A stretch of DNA of 64,000 bases from Amyelois transitella. Its lineage: Eukaryota > Arthropoda > Insecta > Lepidoptera > Pyralidae. Under the pieces are notes generated by a model. It was not told where the DNA came from, did no database searches, and saw only the letters and a program-made list of their open reading frames with translations. The position numbers and the translations under genes are program-made. This document shows, piece by piece, positions 21,176 to 33,619 of this stretch. Location of the stretch: NCBI RefSeq assembly GCF_032362555.1, contig NC_083531.1:3844001-3908000 (forward strand), given 5' to 3'. Numbering within the stretch: position 1 is the stretch's first letter; each line of letters starts with the position of its first letter.

Positions 21176-21430
21176 TTGGATTATTCTTTTAGGCAATGGG
21201 CTTGCAACCTGTCACTATTTGAATCTCAATTCTATCATTAAGCCAAACAGCTGAACGTGGCCTGTCAGTCTTACAAGGTTGCTGGCTCTGTCCACCCCGT
21301 AGGGAATATATGTGAAAGCAATCAAAGGAAAAGCTTAAAAACATATTTTAGGTATCTGTCATTGGGACATACAGCTGAACGTGGCCTTTCAGTCTTATCG
21401 AGTCTACCCCTTAAGGAATGGAGACGTTGA
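21176..21430 (+). repeat. Two family A tail halves
   Basis: 21176-21310 is fairly well kept; 21340-21430 is diverged. Confidence 0.7.
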
Positions 21431-21838
21431 TTCGTACACACTAGATAAATGCCATACTGTTTCATAAGTACATCAAAACTTTACTCTATGTAAGAATGTT
21501 TGTTTGTTTGTCTTTATCGCATAGAAATTGACACATTAACAAGAAAATACACATACATAGTTATAAAAGAATCAAATCACTATTACTATTTATCTTTTGA
21601 AGGGGCAAACTGTTGCTATTGTTAATTGTTTTTCCATCCATATGTCTACACGGTCATGCAATAAAAATTTGAAGTTTGAGTTTGTAATGTTAATTAACTT
21701 ACTCAGGACGGATGTATTAATTCATATTTATTTTCTACAATAAACAATTTCTACAAGAAACAGAACAAATACGTTTAACATTTTACAAAACACCCAGAGC
21801 AAATACATTTTGCAACAATTTCATTTTTAATAAAAGCA

Positions 21839-21858
21839 CGCCATCTATTGTCGAGTAG
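21839..21858 (-). promoter_or_regulatory. CTCF-like 20-bp element, copy 1
   Basis: Fits CGCCATCTATTKGYGAGTAG on the plus strand except for C in place of G/T usage at the YG step; the reverse complement contains ATAGATGGCG, similar to the insect CTCF core. Confidence 0.4.
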
Positions 21859-22269
21859 CGGAACTGAATCACTTTTTTAGTTTTAATATAAAACAACAGA
21901 GGGCGTTATGTTTAAAATAAAAATGAGAGTACTTGCATCAAATAAGGAAAGTATGTAACTAACTTAACTAAAATATATTTCCTTTTACCATGATCCCTGC
22001 ACCCTTCATTTGCTTTTAAACTAGTCAGACACCGAAGAAAATATTTAATGTGTGATAGATACCTATACAATATTATCTTTCTTATAAAATAACTCTGTTT
22101 TGCGCTCGGCACTTTTGGGAATGTCCAGTAAAGCAGCTTTTATTATTTTTAAATTCTAGTTACTAGTTGTGAGGAAGTAGGTAACAGCGTGGTATTTCCT
22201 TAAAATACGTACTATCACGTCTTTATTCCTTGTGCAGTAGAAATGTGTAGAGAATTGCAATAAAATGTT

Positions 22270-22650
22270 ATTATATGCATGATACCGCATTTGTCTTCTC
22301 TCTTACTCTCAACTGAGGTTAACTGCAGAGTAAAAGATAGAGAAGATATGCTTTTTCAAAGTTCAGAAATCAACCATTTAGTAGACCGCCATTCGGCTCG
22401 ACCGCCACCAAAGGGAAGATCTCCCGCCAGGCTAGGTGTGACGCCTGGGGAACCGCGCGACAGACGATGTTGTGTCGGAGGTTGTATATATTATGCTCCA
22501 ATCCGTGAATCCTTTGTTTGCGCCATTAAGACTTTTCGCTGTTATTGACGGATAGCGTCGTGTGACTAGTTCTTGTGACTTGAGGCGAAGAGATATCGCC
22601 ACATCGACACACACACGACTACGTGTAAATGTTAATTTGGAGATATTTAG
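22270..22650. other. Locally GC-rich stretch of unknown nature
   Basis: Around 22380-22620 base composition differs sharply from the flanks, with several CG dinucleotides. No convincing protein or RNA gene; it could be a repeat or a distal regulatory or promoter region. Confidence 0.4.
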
Positions 22651-23130
22651 GTACGTGTGGTTCCCGGCACAAATATAAAAAAAACTAGCTGTGCCCGCAA
22701 CTTCGTCCGCGTGGAATAGTTATTTTGGGCATCATTTAAGTCCTCATTGATGAATAGTATTCCCCGTTTTTTTTTTCACATTTCCCATTATTTATTTGCT
22801 CCTTATAGTTGCAGCGTGATGTCATATAGCCTAAAGCCTTCCCCGATAAATGTTCTATTCAACGCAAAAAGAATTATTCAATTCGAACCAGTAGTTTCTG
22901 ACTGAGATTAGCGCGTTACAAACAAACAAACAAACTCTTCAGCTTTATAATATTAGTATAGATGAATAGGACCACTCTATCTCTTTCACATGGATGTCGT
23001 AAAGGCGACTAAGGGATAGGCTTTTAAACTTGGGATTCTTCTTAGGCGATGGGCTAGCAACCTGTCACTATTTGAATGTCAATTCTATCATTAAGCCAAA
23101 CAGCTGAGCGTGGCCTGTCAGTCTTATCTA
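22651..23130 (+). repeat. Family A copy interrupted by a Helitron
   Basis: The head ends at 22682, the Helitron runs to about 22964, and the element resumes at GAATAGGACCAC. Confidence 0.8.
22685..22964 (-). mobile_element. Family B element inserted in family A
   Basis: Both ends intact, giving a relative age: family A copy first, Helitron later. Confidence 0.85.
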
Positions 23131-23139
23131 GTCAGTTGT

Positions 23140-25230
23140 GTGAGCGCTTACTTGGCAATTTATTAGGGAAAAATGGTTGAAATAAAATAACGAAAAATAA
23201 ATGCAATTATAACTATAATTTCAGTACTAAGGTATTTTATCTACTAATCACATTATTTTCACTATCTATTAATTACTATTTATACTACAAAAACCCCACA
23301 TGAAATGTATGTACCCTTGAAAATCAGTGTCGTGCAATGCAGAATAGGAAAAATAAAAAAAATGGATTATATAGACGTTTCCTTATAATATTACTTAATT
23401 TCAAATAAGAAATAGTCTATGATTTTTCTGTCCCAAATTTTAACAGATACAAAATGTATTCACAATTTTTTTTTTAATTTGCGCTCTGCATTTTGATAGG
23501 TTTTAAAAACTCCTTTTTGTCTATTCTGAATGCACGCTACTGCTAAAACTAGACTACTAGATTCTCAATTAAGAAAAAAGAAAACAAATTATACACTGGT
23601 AAGATTTCACTAGGTTGTATTGTCGCCTGTCTTACTGATACAGTTAGAAAAGAACGGCTACATTAACAAAAATGTTTTTTTTTTAAATTTATACATCGTT
23701 TAATAATACGAACAGCCATTGATGAAACATGATAATAAATATAAATACACAAAACCGAGCCATTATAAAAGTCTCTTATGATGTAACTACTACAAACATT
23801 AGTATGTTATCCGCTAATGTTGACAAGACTTACTTTATATTTTCCCTCTTTTTCTAACTCTGAGGTTAGACAAAAAGTTAGAAAAAGGAAGAAGACATTA
23901 TAAATATGTACGTCGACCTCGTTCGTGAAAAAGAGGGTTGGAGATGTAGGCTACTTCTTCTGTAGGAATAACTAACTTTTTAACTATACTTCCTACAGAG
24001 GTCTAAAACCAAACATTGAATAGGCATATTTATTCTTCTTTTTAAGGTTAACGAAAAAGATGGAGAAAAAAGAATAAACACATAATTATGCTTTGTCAAT
24101 GTTCGTGAAATCACCTCGTGGTGAACACATTATGTAACAAAAACACATCCAATCTGAAAAACTAAATGCATAACTTACTTTTAGTGCCAATTAAAAAAAA
24201 CAACGGGTGAACAAGATGGCTATCGAATTAAAAAAAAAACCACCGAATTCAGTTAATTTAAAAAGTTACTGACAGCACTGTTTCATATCTCAATCTGTCA
24301 TCAAGTGACAATGAAAATCGACATATTGTCTAATTGTCTAAAATTGTTTTTTTTTTTAACTTTTTCACTGGAGAGAAATCATCAAATAAAATGTAAACAA
24401 GATTTCCAACATTGTGCTTAGCGGGTCGGATAGGATTTTCGTACATATTTAGCCCATATGCAGATTACCGCCATTTTGGTTCAATTTACATTTCAGGTTT
24501 CATATTAAATGAAAAAGAAATCACTACTTAAAACTTATAAATGCAAATAATTTTCCCAAATACTAATGGAAATTTTCAGTCTACACTAACATTAACAGTA
24601 ATTTTTAAAATTTTAAATATTTTTTTTAATTTCATTCCAACAAAATGAACTTTAGGTAACATTAAAAACAAATAAATTACACAGTAACTACAGTAAACTA
24701 AAATGCATAGTAAAAATAATAATTTGGTCTGACAAACAGAATTGAACCATTGCAAAAAAAAATCTGATTTAAAATGAAAAAGAGAATTATATCTATATCA
24801 ATAAAAGCCCTATCCTTAAAATATAGGGGACGTAAGAAGTTCTATAAAATATAGTATCATTATCTTTGAAACTTTATCCATTATACAAGCTTCTAAGAAA
24901 CTTATACATTGGAGCTAAATCAATCTGTTGGCTAGTAACTTATATTTTGGAAACTAATTTAATGTTAATAGAATCTTATGTTAACTGAAAAAGATTAAGC
25001 CCTTTTTACACATACATATTGAAGCTATCTACACTTGAATTGAAACAAAACGTGTTTTCTACAAATTCACAAATAACCTAAGTTAAATCTTCAAATAAAT
25101 TAATCTTTTGAGCGATCTTTTCTATTTATACGTGTATTCTCTAACTAAAAAATCGATGACGTAGTGACATCTATTACGACAAAGTAAGAACTATTAAGAT
25201 GTAATGTCATCAAGCAACTCATTAATTCAT
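23140..25230. other. AT-rich DNA downstream of spook
   Basis: No gene and almost no recognisable repeat. Contains an imperfect inverted repeat near 23848-23890 (TTTTTCTAACT / AAGTTAGAAAAAGG). Probably spook 3' flank. Confidence 0.6.
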
Positions 25231-25231
25231 T

Positions 25232-25251
25232 CTACTCACAAATAGATGGCG
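25232..25251 (+). promoter_or_regulatory. CTCF-like 20-bp element, copy 2
   Basis: Plus strand AATAGATGGCGCTACT, about 150 bp beyond the spook stop codon. Confidence 0.4.
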
Positions 25252-25334
25252 CTACTGAAAACGTTCTTTCAATTTGATTCAAAACTAAAAATAATGTTTT
25301 TTTTTTAAATTAAAGATTAAATAGCTAATTTCAA

Positions 25335-25340
25335 TTTATT
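25335..25340 (-). terminator. spo: Candidate spook polyadenylation signal
   Basis: AATAAA on the minus strand about 63 nt after the stop codon; the first exact match downstream. Confidence 0.45.
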
Positions 25341-25402
25341 CAAGAGATTTCAGTTAAAGACTACACGTGTAAACATTGCAAGGAATATTCCTACAATTAA
25401 AT

Positions 25403-26640
25403 TCAATGTTTTCGTGGTACTAAATACAAATTGAAAGTATCTTTTGGGAGAGCTACACATGCTGGCTTCTGTCTTAGATCCTCAACATTCTCGGCTGCCA
25501 CTTCGAATTCTTGCATTATATTAGCGAACATGACAAAACTCATCGTTGTGACCAAAGTTTGGCCTATACACGTTCTCTTGCCGATGCTGAATGGCAAAAA
25601 ATGTGGGACATTCTTCTTAACAGACACAACCTCTTTTTCAACCTCCACACTTTTGTCTATGGGACCTGTTCTCTCGCTGTCAGACTCCATTCCTGAGTCG
25701 CACTGAGACTTCCTGCGTACTCTCACTTTTGATCGCTCCAAAAACCTTGTCGGATCAAATTTCTCGGGCTGACTCCAATATTGGGTTGACGTGTTCAATT
25801 CGTAGTTATTAATGAAGACAATTGTCCCTTTTTCTACACCATAGCCGGCAACATTGGCGTTTTCCGTAGCCACATGTGGCACGATAGGCGAAGACGCGTA
25901 TCTTAAACATTCAAGAACAGTCGCTTCAGTATACGGCAGCTGCCTCCTGTCTGTAAGTCCTACAGCCCTTTTTCCTTTAGTCAACGCATCAATTTCTGCT
26001 CTAACCTTCTTCCCGACTTCAGGATCCCTGGCTACAGCAGCCAAACAAAGCATAACAAGATTCCCGACCGAAGAATGACCTCCAAGAAAATCTTCTAGCA
26101 TAAATATTATTGTATTTCTGTCAACGGTAGGATCGTCATGAAGCACTCTTAGTAGACCATCTAGGAAGTCTTTTTCAGGCGCGTCAACGTCCAAATTCAT
26201 CTCCCTCTGATCGACAATTCTCGACAATATGAACGATCTGATATCTTGCGACCAATTGGACAGTTTCTCCATGTGTTTCTTGTAGAACGGCGCCAACCAC
26301 GGCAGAAAATCAACGGCGTAACCCTGATTGATTTCCCAGAATATCTCGTCGAAATGATCGACAATTTTCCTGAATTCTTCGTCTTCTTCGTCGAATCTTA
26401 CACTGCACATGTAGTGAGAGAACATGTTCATCGCTGTGGACATCAATAACGGTTTCAAATTAACGCTAGATTCTGTTTTTCTTGTGATATTTTTCAGGGT
26501 TTGTATCAGTTCTATCGATTCGAATGTGGCAACGCTGCCTATTCTTGCGTAGCTGTCGGTGTGTTGTTTAGGGCCGCAGTGTCTCCGAGCAAGGTTCCGC
26601 CTTCGAAGCTGCAGATTTGACCAGTCGCAAAGAGCTAAGG
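25403..26640 (-). CDS. spo: spook exon 2
   Basis: Begins after TTGTCCACAG; the split serine joins exon 1 to LALCDWSNLQLRRRN. It carries the I helix, ExxR and heme motifs and ends VPRKH then TGA. The open frame continues upstream to 26758, but that part is intron with a family A repeat. Confidence 0.95.
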
Positions 26641-29600
26641 CTGTGGACAAAAAAAAAAAACAAAACTTGAGAACGTGCAATAACGTGTAATCACATACAT
26701 ATACATCACATGTATATCCCTTACAGAGGCAACAGTCTTGAAAAGATTGAAAGGCCACGTTCAGCTGTTTGGCTAAATATGGAATTGAGATTCAAATAGT
26801 GACAGGTTGCTAGCCCATCGCCTACAAGAAGAACCCCTAGTTTATAAGCCTATCCCTTAGTCGCCTTTTACGACATCCGTGGGAACGAGATGGAGTAGTC
26901 CTTTTTCTTTTTCATTGATGCCACGGTATTCCATTCATCCACGTAAATATTACTTTTTAAGATTCTTCGTAATTCCCGCGAGAGATCATCGTATCACGCG
27001 GGTGAATCTAGCTAGTCAGTATAAAACCATTCATCACAACTCAGATACAGCAACATCAAAACTTATGCGCATGTCGTTGTCATCAATGCATTATGGATAA
27101 CAATGAACAGCTTTGAATCGAAGTACCTACCTAAAGTGTTATCGGATAATTCATCGTTTTCATAGATACATACATACATATGGTCACGTCTATATCCCTT
27201 GCGGGGTAGACAGAACCACCAGTCTTGAAAAGACTGAATGGCCACATTCAGCTTTTGGCTTAATGATAGAACTGAGATTCAAATAGTGACAGGTTGCTAG
27301 CCCATCGCCTAAAAAAGAATCCCAAGTTTGTAAGCCTATTCCTTAGTCGCCTTTTACGATATCCATGGGAAAGAGACGGAGTGGTTCTATTCTTTTTTGT
27401 ATTGGTGCCGGGATCCACACGACGTTTTCATAGTATAGTAAATATATACGGGACAAATTACACAGATTGAGTTAGCCTCGAAGTAAGTTCGAGACTTGTG
27501 TTACAAGATACTAACTCAACGATACTATATTTTATAAGAAATACTTATATAGATAAACATACAAGACCCAGGCCAATCAGAGAAAGTTATGATGGAATTG
27601 AGATTCAAATAGTGACAGGTTGCTAGCCCTTCGCCTAAAAGAAGAAGCTCAAGTTTATAAGCCTATCCCTTAGTCGCCTTTTATGACATCCATGGGAACG
27701 AGATGGAGTGGTCCTATTCTTTTTTTTATTGGTGCCGGGAACCACACATACAGATAGAGAATATAATAAAATTGTATGCCCAATCTGATATCAAAAAGAA
27801 AAAAAATACATATATTATTTAATGAAAAATGGGTTAAAAAAACTGATAATGTTTACAAATCATTCATTGACGCCTTATCAGATTACTTAGTAATAAGCGA
27901 TTTGAATCAAAACTGTGTCGTGTAGTTTAGGCGAGTATGCATTTTTTTTTCAACACGCACAATTTTTGGATGCGTCCTAGATGGAAGGTCAAAGTCAATT
28001 ACCAACAGCGTAAGAAGGAGTTCTCGTATTATTTTTTTAAATAGGAACTTATGTATAAAGTTATTAGGTAGATATATAACAATTTTATAATTACTACACT
28101 ATGAACATATTTAATCGGCACTGTTTGGTCTACTAATATATTGTTCACTGTTTTTGTAATACTATCTGTATTTTTGACTGTTTGTGCCACAATAAATGAA
28201 AAAAAATTATAATAAATATTTATGCCCGCGACTTCGTCCGTGGAATAGTTATTTTGGGCATCCTTGAAGCCCTCAAGGATGTCTCCTCCTTCTCCTGTAT
28301 TTTTTTACATTTGCCATTTTCCATTATTTTTTCGCTCCTTAAAGTTGCAGCGTGATGTTACCTAAACCTAGACTTCATCGATAAATGTTCTATTCATCAC
28401 AAAAATAATTTTTCAATTCGAACCAGCAGTTACTGAGATTAGCGCGTTCAAACAAACAAACAAACAAACTCTTCCGCTTTATAATATTAGTATAGATTAA
28501 ACGTATTTTTTTTCATAAAAACTAATCGAATGCAAATAAATATGTTTCAACAAATCACACAGACTGAGCTAGCTCAAAAGTCAGTTCGAAACTTGCGTTC
28601 ATTCATTCATTGACTGTTGGCTCTGTCTACCCCGCAAGGGATATAGACGTGATTATAGTATGTATGTATGTATATCCCATACGGGAGTCTTGATAGACAG
28701 ATAGGCCACGTTCAGCTGTTTGGCTTAATGATAGAATTGAGATTCAAATAGTGACAGGTTGCTAGCCCATTGCCCTAAAAGAATCCAAAGTTTATAAGCC
28801 TATCCCTTAGTCGCCTTTTACGAAATACAAGGGAAAGAGACGGAGTTGCATATTCTTTTTTATATCGGTGCCGGGAACCACACGGCGTAATCTATATAGA
28901 TACATATGTATTGTTTCCTTTTATTTTAACACGATTCCATATTTTTTCAAGTCAATTATGAAAAATTTCATTCTTGACCCCTCCGCGGTTACTTCGTTTT
29001 CACGACTCTGTCTCCCTTTTTTGTACCGATACAAAAAAGGACCACTCCATCTCTTTCCCATAGATGTCGTAAGAGGCGGCTTAAGGGATGGGCTTATGAT
29101 CTTGGGATTCTTTTTTTAGGCTAAGAGTAAGCAAACTATGTATTTGCATTTCACAAACAAACAGCCGAATGTGGCATAATTAGTCTTTTTTCAGACTGTT
29201 GGCTCTGTCTACCCCGCAAGGAATGTACACGTGACTATATGTATGTATGAATACATGTTATGAAAACTTAGCAAAATTCAGTTTCATTCATCAAATTGAA
29301 ATAAATAAACCTACTTGCGTGTTTTTTTTATTATACATAGAAATGATTGGTATTACTAAAACTTGTCACGTCATAGGTTAAAATGATTATCTACGTTATT
29401 TTGGATCTAATAATTTGGAGTGCCTAACTCAAACTGTCGAGCTTGCAAAATATACAACGGCCTCTTTAGCTCAGCGGCAGTACGCTTGTCTATGACACCG
29501 GAGGTCCCGGGTTCGAATCCCGGTCAGGGCATGATGAAAAAAGAACTTTTTCTGATTGGCCTGGGTCTTGGATGTTTATCTATATAAGTATTTATTATAA

Positions 29601-30971
29601 AATATAGTATCGTTGAGTTAGTATCTCGTAACACAAGTCTCGAACTCACTTCAAGGCTAACTCAATCTGTGTAATTTGTCCCGTATATATTTATATTTAT
29701 ATTTATAAAAGGTTGCTAACTAACGCTGTCACTGTGAGGGGTAAATATCGTGAGGGAACCTGCACTGTAACATACGTACATACATATGGTCACGTCTATA
29801 TCCCTTGCGGGGTAGACAGAGCCAACAGTCGTGAAAAGACTGAATGGCCACGTTCAGCTATCTGGCTTAATGATAGAATTGAGATTCAAATAGTGACAGG
29901 TTGCTAGCCCATCGCCTAAAAAAGAATCCCAAGTTTGTAAGCCTATCCCAAAGTCGCCTTTTACGACATCCATTGGAAAGAGATGGGGTGGTCCTGTTCT
30001 TTTTTGTATGGGTGTCGGGAACCACACGGCACAATGAATGAATGAATTTAAAAAAGGTGGATATATAGCTTAGTGATTTAGTACGTACATATAAAACTCG
30101 TCTTTGTCCATTACGAGGTAGACAGAGCCTTATTGGATACTTTAGAACGTTAAAACAAATAATCGATTTAAGCTTTTTAAGCTGCGACTGAAAATAGCAT
30201 AAATTAAAAAAAAAGGAAAAAAACTAACAAAGCCAAATAACTGGTATCTAAGGCAATTTATTTTTAATTTATAAATACTTGGGCATACGAAATCAGAATA
30301 TCCCGCTAATTTTCTCTCTTAGAACCCTTTCCTTTTTCCCTTAGGTCATATAAAAAGCCTTATATTAAGGTGCGTATACAAGTTATAAAGTAGGTACATA
30401 ATATACCTTAAACGAGGTATTAGTTGCATAATGTGCCAAATTTTAAATCTCCGAAACTGTAGGTTGGTAACTTAATTTATGTAAAACAAAAAAATGTTTT
30501 GAGTTGGACTGTTTAACTCTTTTATGTATATATACCATAGAATGCTTAATAATAAACTAAAAATACGTCTGTTCTTTTTTTCATTTCGGAATGCAAAAAA
30601 AAAAAACTAAGTAAGTACTTACAATTATTCCGATCGCCAGCGAAGAGTTGGTGAAAACGCAGGAAGTCAGGCCTCCCGCCGAAAAACTTGCCGTTTTGAT
30701 TCAAAACTTCACGGATCAATTCCAAATTATTGACAACTAAACATTTCGCGCCCCCCAATTTTATACTAAAAATATCGCCATATTCCTTAGCTAACTCAGT
30801 GAAAGACTGAAATGGAGATTCGTGTTTTCCCAATAAATGTAGACTACCTATAACAGGCAAAGGCGTCGGCCCCGGCGCGGTTTTTAAGCCGCCATATTGA
30901 CTTGACTTTTTTTTAAAAAACAGTATATAAGCCAGTACGGCGGCCACAGACAAGATGATGAGAACACTCAT
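25403..30971 (-). CDS. spo: Cytochrome P450 CYP307A, Spook-type ecdysteroidogenic enzyme (2 exons, complete)
   Basis: Exons 30971-30623 and 26640-25403 join in phase 1 to give 528 residues. The order is: N-terminal anchor (about residues 3-19) followed by KKK; proline-rich hinge PGPTPLPVIG; I helix with GGHSSVGN where most P450s have A/G-G-x-D/E-T-T; K-helix ECLR (E360/R363); FDPTRF; and heme loop FSIGKRTCIG with the axial cysteine near residue 474. The junction sequence DRNNSLALCDWSNLQLRRRN and the atypical I helix are what I recognise as CYP307. CYP307 members (Spook, Spookier) act in the endoplasmic reticulum of the prothoracic gland in the 'Black Box' steps from 7-dehydrocholesterol towards ketodiol; the exact reaction is not settled. 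A basic and acidic insertion (about residues 420-460) precedes the heme loop. The gene is divergent to neverland, which acts one step earlier. The paralogue assignment within CYP307A would need a tree. Confidence 0.93.
26695..26925 (-). repeat. Family A copy in spook intron
   Basis: Lies about 55 bp from spook exon 2 and produces the false N-terminal extension of its open frame. Confidence 0.8.
27169..27423 (-). repeat. Family A copy
   Basis: Full length, CATA tail present. Confidence 0.85.
27440..27590 (-). mobile_element. tRNA-headed SINE, head missing
   Basis: Tail fused to a family A fragment. Confidence 0.8.
27590..27747 (-). repeat. Family A copy, tail missing
   Basis: Joined directly to a truncated SINE. 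Confidence 0.8.
28212..28496 (-). mobile_element. Family B element
   Basis: CTAG end lost; starts at GCCCGCGACTTCG. Confidence 0.8.
28615..28886. repeat. Opposed family A fragments
   Basis: A plus-strand tail (28615-28670) meets a minus-strand copy (28675-28886) at their TATG/CATA ends. Confidence 0.75.
29028..29250 (+). repeat. Family A copy, diverged
   Basis: The head hairpin is lost. Confidence 0.75.
29458..29700 (+). mobile_element. tRNA-headed SINE, full length
   Basis: Starts CGGCCTCTTTAGCTCAGCGG; A and B boxes intact; in the spook intron on the opposite strand. Confidence 0.88.
29777..30032 (-). repeat. Family A copy
   Basis: Full length, close to consensus. Confidence 0.85.
30623..30971 (-). 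CDS. spo: spook exon 1
   Basis: Encodes residues 1-116, from the membrane anchor to FAGDRNN, ending in phase 1 before donor GTAAGTACTT. The ATG sits about 95 nt downstream of a TATA box. Confidence 0.93.
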
Positions 30972-31064
30972 TTTTTTTTTCTAATAAGAAAAATTTTTAT
31001 GAGTGAGCAGTGACCGCTTGGGCAATTTTGCCAGCACTACAGTGTACAGTGGCTGGCGCTGGAA

Positions 31065-31072
31065 TTTATATA
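31065..31072 (-). promoter_or_regulatory. spo: spook TATA box
   Basis: Minus strand TATATAAA, 94 bases upstream of the ATG. Transcription would be expected to start near 31035-31042. No repeat separates it from the gene. Confidence 0.65.
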
Positions 31073-31154
31073 CTGCCAATTAACATATGGTTTCGTATTC
31101 GCCAGTTTTTATTACCATAATGTCAACGGAGATTAGGCTCTATGTGTATGTAAT

Positions 31155-31164
31155 AAAGCTTTGC
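31155..31164 (-). promoter_or_regulatory. Promoter 10-mer GCAAAGCTTT shared with neverland
   Basis: Its start lies 92 bases upstream of the spook TATA start, in the same orientation as the neverland copy, which is 81 bases from its TATA. Confidence 0.35.
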
Positions 31165-31373
31165 TGGAGGTAAAAAGGTTTGCGCGCGCGAATTTTGAAG
31201 TGAGTTCTCAAAATATTTTGCAAATAAGAGGTTTTCCTTACAAAATCTTACCATTTTTTTTTACTGAGACTTAGTTATAACTTAAACGAGAGCTCATAAT
31301 TTATAATAGTCCTTGTTATCAACTCGTTAGTATTTGTTGCCTCCTGAATTTTCTGGAGGAGGTCTGCGGTCCA

Positions 31374-31830
31374 CTCTTAATCACTTCCCTTTTTTGTGGG
31401 TCACAATATTCACTTCAAGATCAGCGAACTTTGTAGTAAAACCTTACCCAGCTTGCATACATACATACACATAATGACGTCTATATCCCTTGCGGGGTAG
31501 ACAGAGCCAACAGTCTTGAAAAGACTGATAGGCCACGTTCAGCTGTTTGGCTTTATGATGGAATTGAGATTCAAATAGTGACAGGTTGCTAGCCCATCGC
31601 CTAAAAGAAGAATCCCAAGTTTATAAACCTATCCCTCAGTCGCCTTTTACGTCATCCATGGGAACGAGATGGAGTGGTTTTATTATATTCTTTTTTCTAT
31701 TGGTATGTATTCTATTCTTTTTCTATTGGTGCCGGGAACCACACGGCACTCTTAATCACTTCCCCTTTTTGTGGGTCAGCATATACACTTCAAGATCAGC
31801 GAACTTTGCAGTAAAACCTTACCCAGCTTG
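31374..31830 (-). repeat. Family A copy flanked by about 80-bp direct repeats
   Basis: The element occupies about 31459-31748. The flanks 31374-31455 and 31750-31829 are near-identical, starting ACTCTTAATCACTTCCC. Confidence 0.8.
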
Positions 31831-32011
31831 GATCATGGTTACAAATCCAGTTGCCCGAATGTTATAGGTTTCCTCGCGAGATTTTCCCTCACTGTTACAA
31901 CGTCGATTATAAATAAATACGTAAGTAAGAAAAAAGACGTTACGAGTAGGATTTGTTACGATTTTTCAACCGCCTTCAAAAAAAGGTGGTTTTGAAAATA
32001 ATTGTGATTCT

Positions 32012-32134
32012 TCATGAGTGCATCACCTAAAAAAAGAATAAGCCTATCCCTTAGTCGACTTTTACGTCATCCGTGGGTGAGAGATGGATTTGTCCATTTT
32101 TTTTTTGTATTGGTGCCGGGAACCACACGGCACT
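32012..32134 (-). repeat. Family A head
   Basis: About 120 bp. Confidence 0.75.
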
Positions 32135-32649
32135 ATTAAACAGAAAACACTATTACATATTATTCTTAATTTTACGGTTATTCTTTTTTTCCTAACCGAA
32201 TCCGTAAAGCCAAGTAGAAAAAAAAAACTCGCGTTCCTTTCACAAATTTATTTAAAAAACCGAGCCTGTATAACACACAGACACAAATATTAAATATTTA
32301 TCTAAAAACCCATTGATTTTTCATTGCTTGACGTCAACATGCAAAATCATTTAAATATAGGGGGACGCGCTCTTCAGGGGATTAAAAAAAAACTGACGAA
32401 TTTATGAATAAAATACGAACGAGACGTAATCCCGTGGAATAATGTCTTAAAACATTACAAATTTGTCCGCGGATCTACCGCGTGAAACAAAAAACAAAGT
32501 TATCATCCGTTCCCGAGGGAATTTAAAAAAATCCGTAGGGACGTCTCCTAGTTACTATGATATATATGATAGTTACTCGTAGCACGATGAGAAAATAACT
32601 TTTTCTGATTAGCCTGTGTCTTGGATGTTTATCTATATTTATCATAAAA

Positions 32650-32808
32650 TAAAGTACCGTTTTCTTCGCTCCTAATATGTAGAGCCTAAAGCCTTCCTCG
32701 ATAAATGGTCTATTCAACACAAAAAGAATTTTTCAATTAGAACCAGTAGTTCCTGAGATTAGCGCGTTCAAACAAACAAACTCTTCAGCTTTGTAATATT
32801 AGTATAGA
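32650..32808 (-). mobile_element. Family B element, 3' truncated
   Basis: TC end intact; CTAG end missing. Confidence 0.75.
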
Positions 32809-33258
32809 TGTATTCTTATGTTCGCTTCGTGTAACAACCTCACTCACTCACACAGTCCAGGATCCGTGCGCAAGACCAAACCCTGGGTTCCTCTCCAAAG
32901 TGCTGATATTGAAATCAGGACTGACGCTAGGAGGAAGGAGTAGACGTGTTAACATAATCCTATAAAGGTTTGCCTCAATAAAAAAAACCAGTCTATTTCC
33001 AAAATCACATTCATAGGAGAAGCCGCCTCTTTCACGGCGGGGTAGGTAGAGACATTCCACTTGCCACGACGTAGGGTACCAATATCCAATGTCCGGAAAT
33101 GATATTGCTTTTTTCCTTTTTTGGCATATCAAGAATAATGTATAAAACTTTACCAAAAACATGTAAGTGAAATATTGATTTTCAAATGTTAGCCGTTGAA
33201 TTTGTAGCGAGAATTGATCTCTGCCTAGTTGCTATGTATTAGGCCTAAATATAATCTG

Positions 33259-33619
33259 ACAGACACATACATACATAAATATATATAATGACGACCTTTG
33301 CGGGGTAGACAGAGCCAACAGTTTGAAAAGACTGATAGACCACGTTCAGCTGTTTGGCTTTATGATAGAATTGAACAGACACATACATACATAAATATAT
33401 ATAATCACGACCTTTGCGCGGTAGACAGAGCCAACAGTTTGAAAAGACTGATAGGCCAAGTTCAGCTTAATTATAGAATTGAGATTCAAATAGTGACAGG
33501 TTGCTTGTCCATGAAATCCCAGGTTTATTAGTCTATCCTTTAGTCTTTTACGACAACGATCGAAAGTAGATGCATTGGTCCTATTCTTTTTTATTTTGGT
33601 GCCGGGAACCACACGGCTA
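33259..33619 (-). repeat. Family A copy with 116-bp tandem duplication of its tail half
   Basis: ACAGACACATACATACATAA recurs at 33259 and 33375, each followed by the same family A segment. Confidence 0.8.

Larger units (their letters stand above)
26641..30622 (-). other. spook intron 1, repeat-filled
   Basis: This 3982-nt intron splits the P450 between anchor region and core. It holds at least six family A copies, two SINE copies (27440, 29458), a Helitron (28212-28496) and a LINE 3' end near 28105. About 27780-28100 and 29255-29440 look unique and AT-rich, with no coding sequence. Confidence 0.8.

Noticed and set aside
26641..26758. N-terminal extension of the P450 frame starting MAFQSFQDCC
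   Set aside because: It crosses a clear acceptor (TTGTCCACAG) and is translated from a family A repeat; the true N-terminus is exon 1 at 30971.
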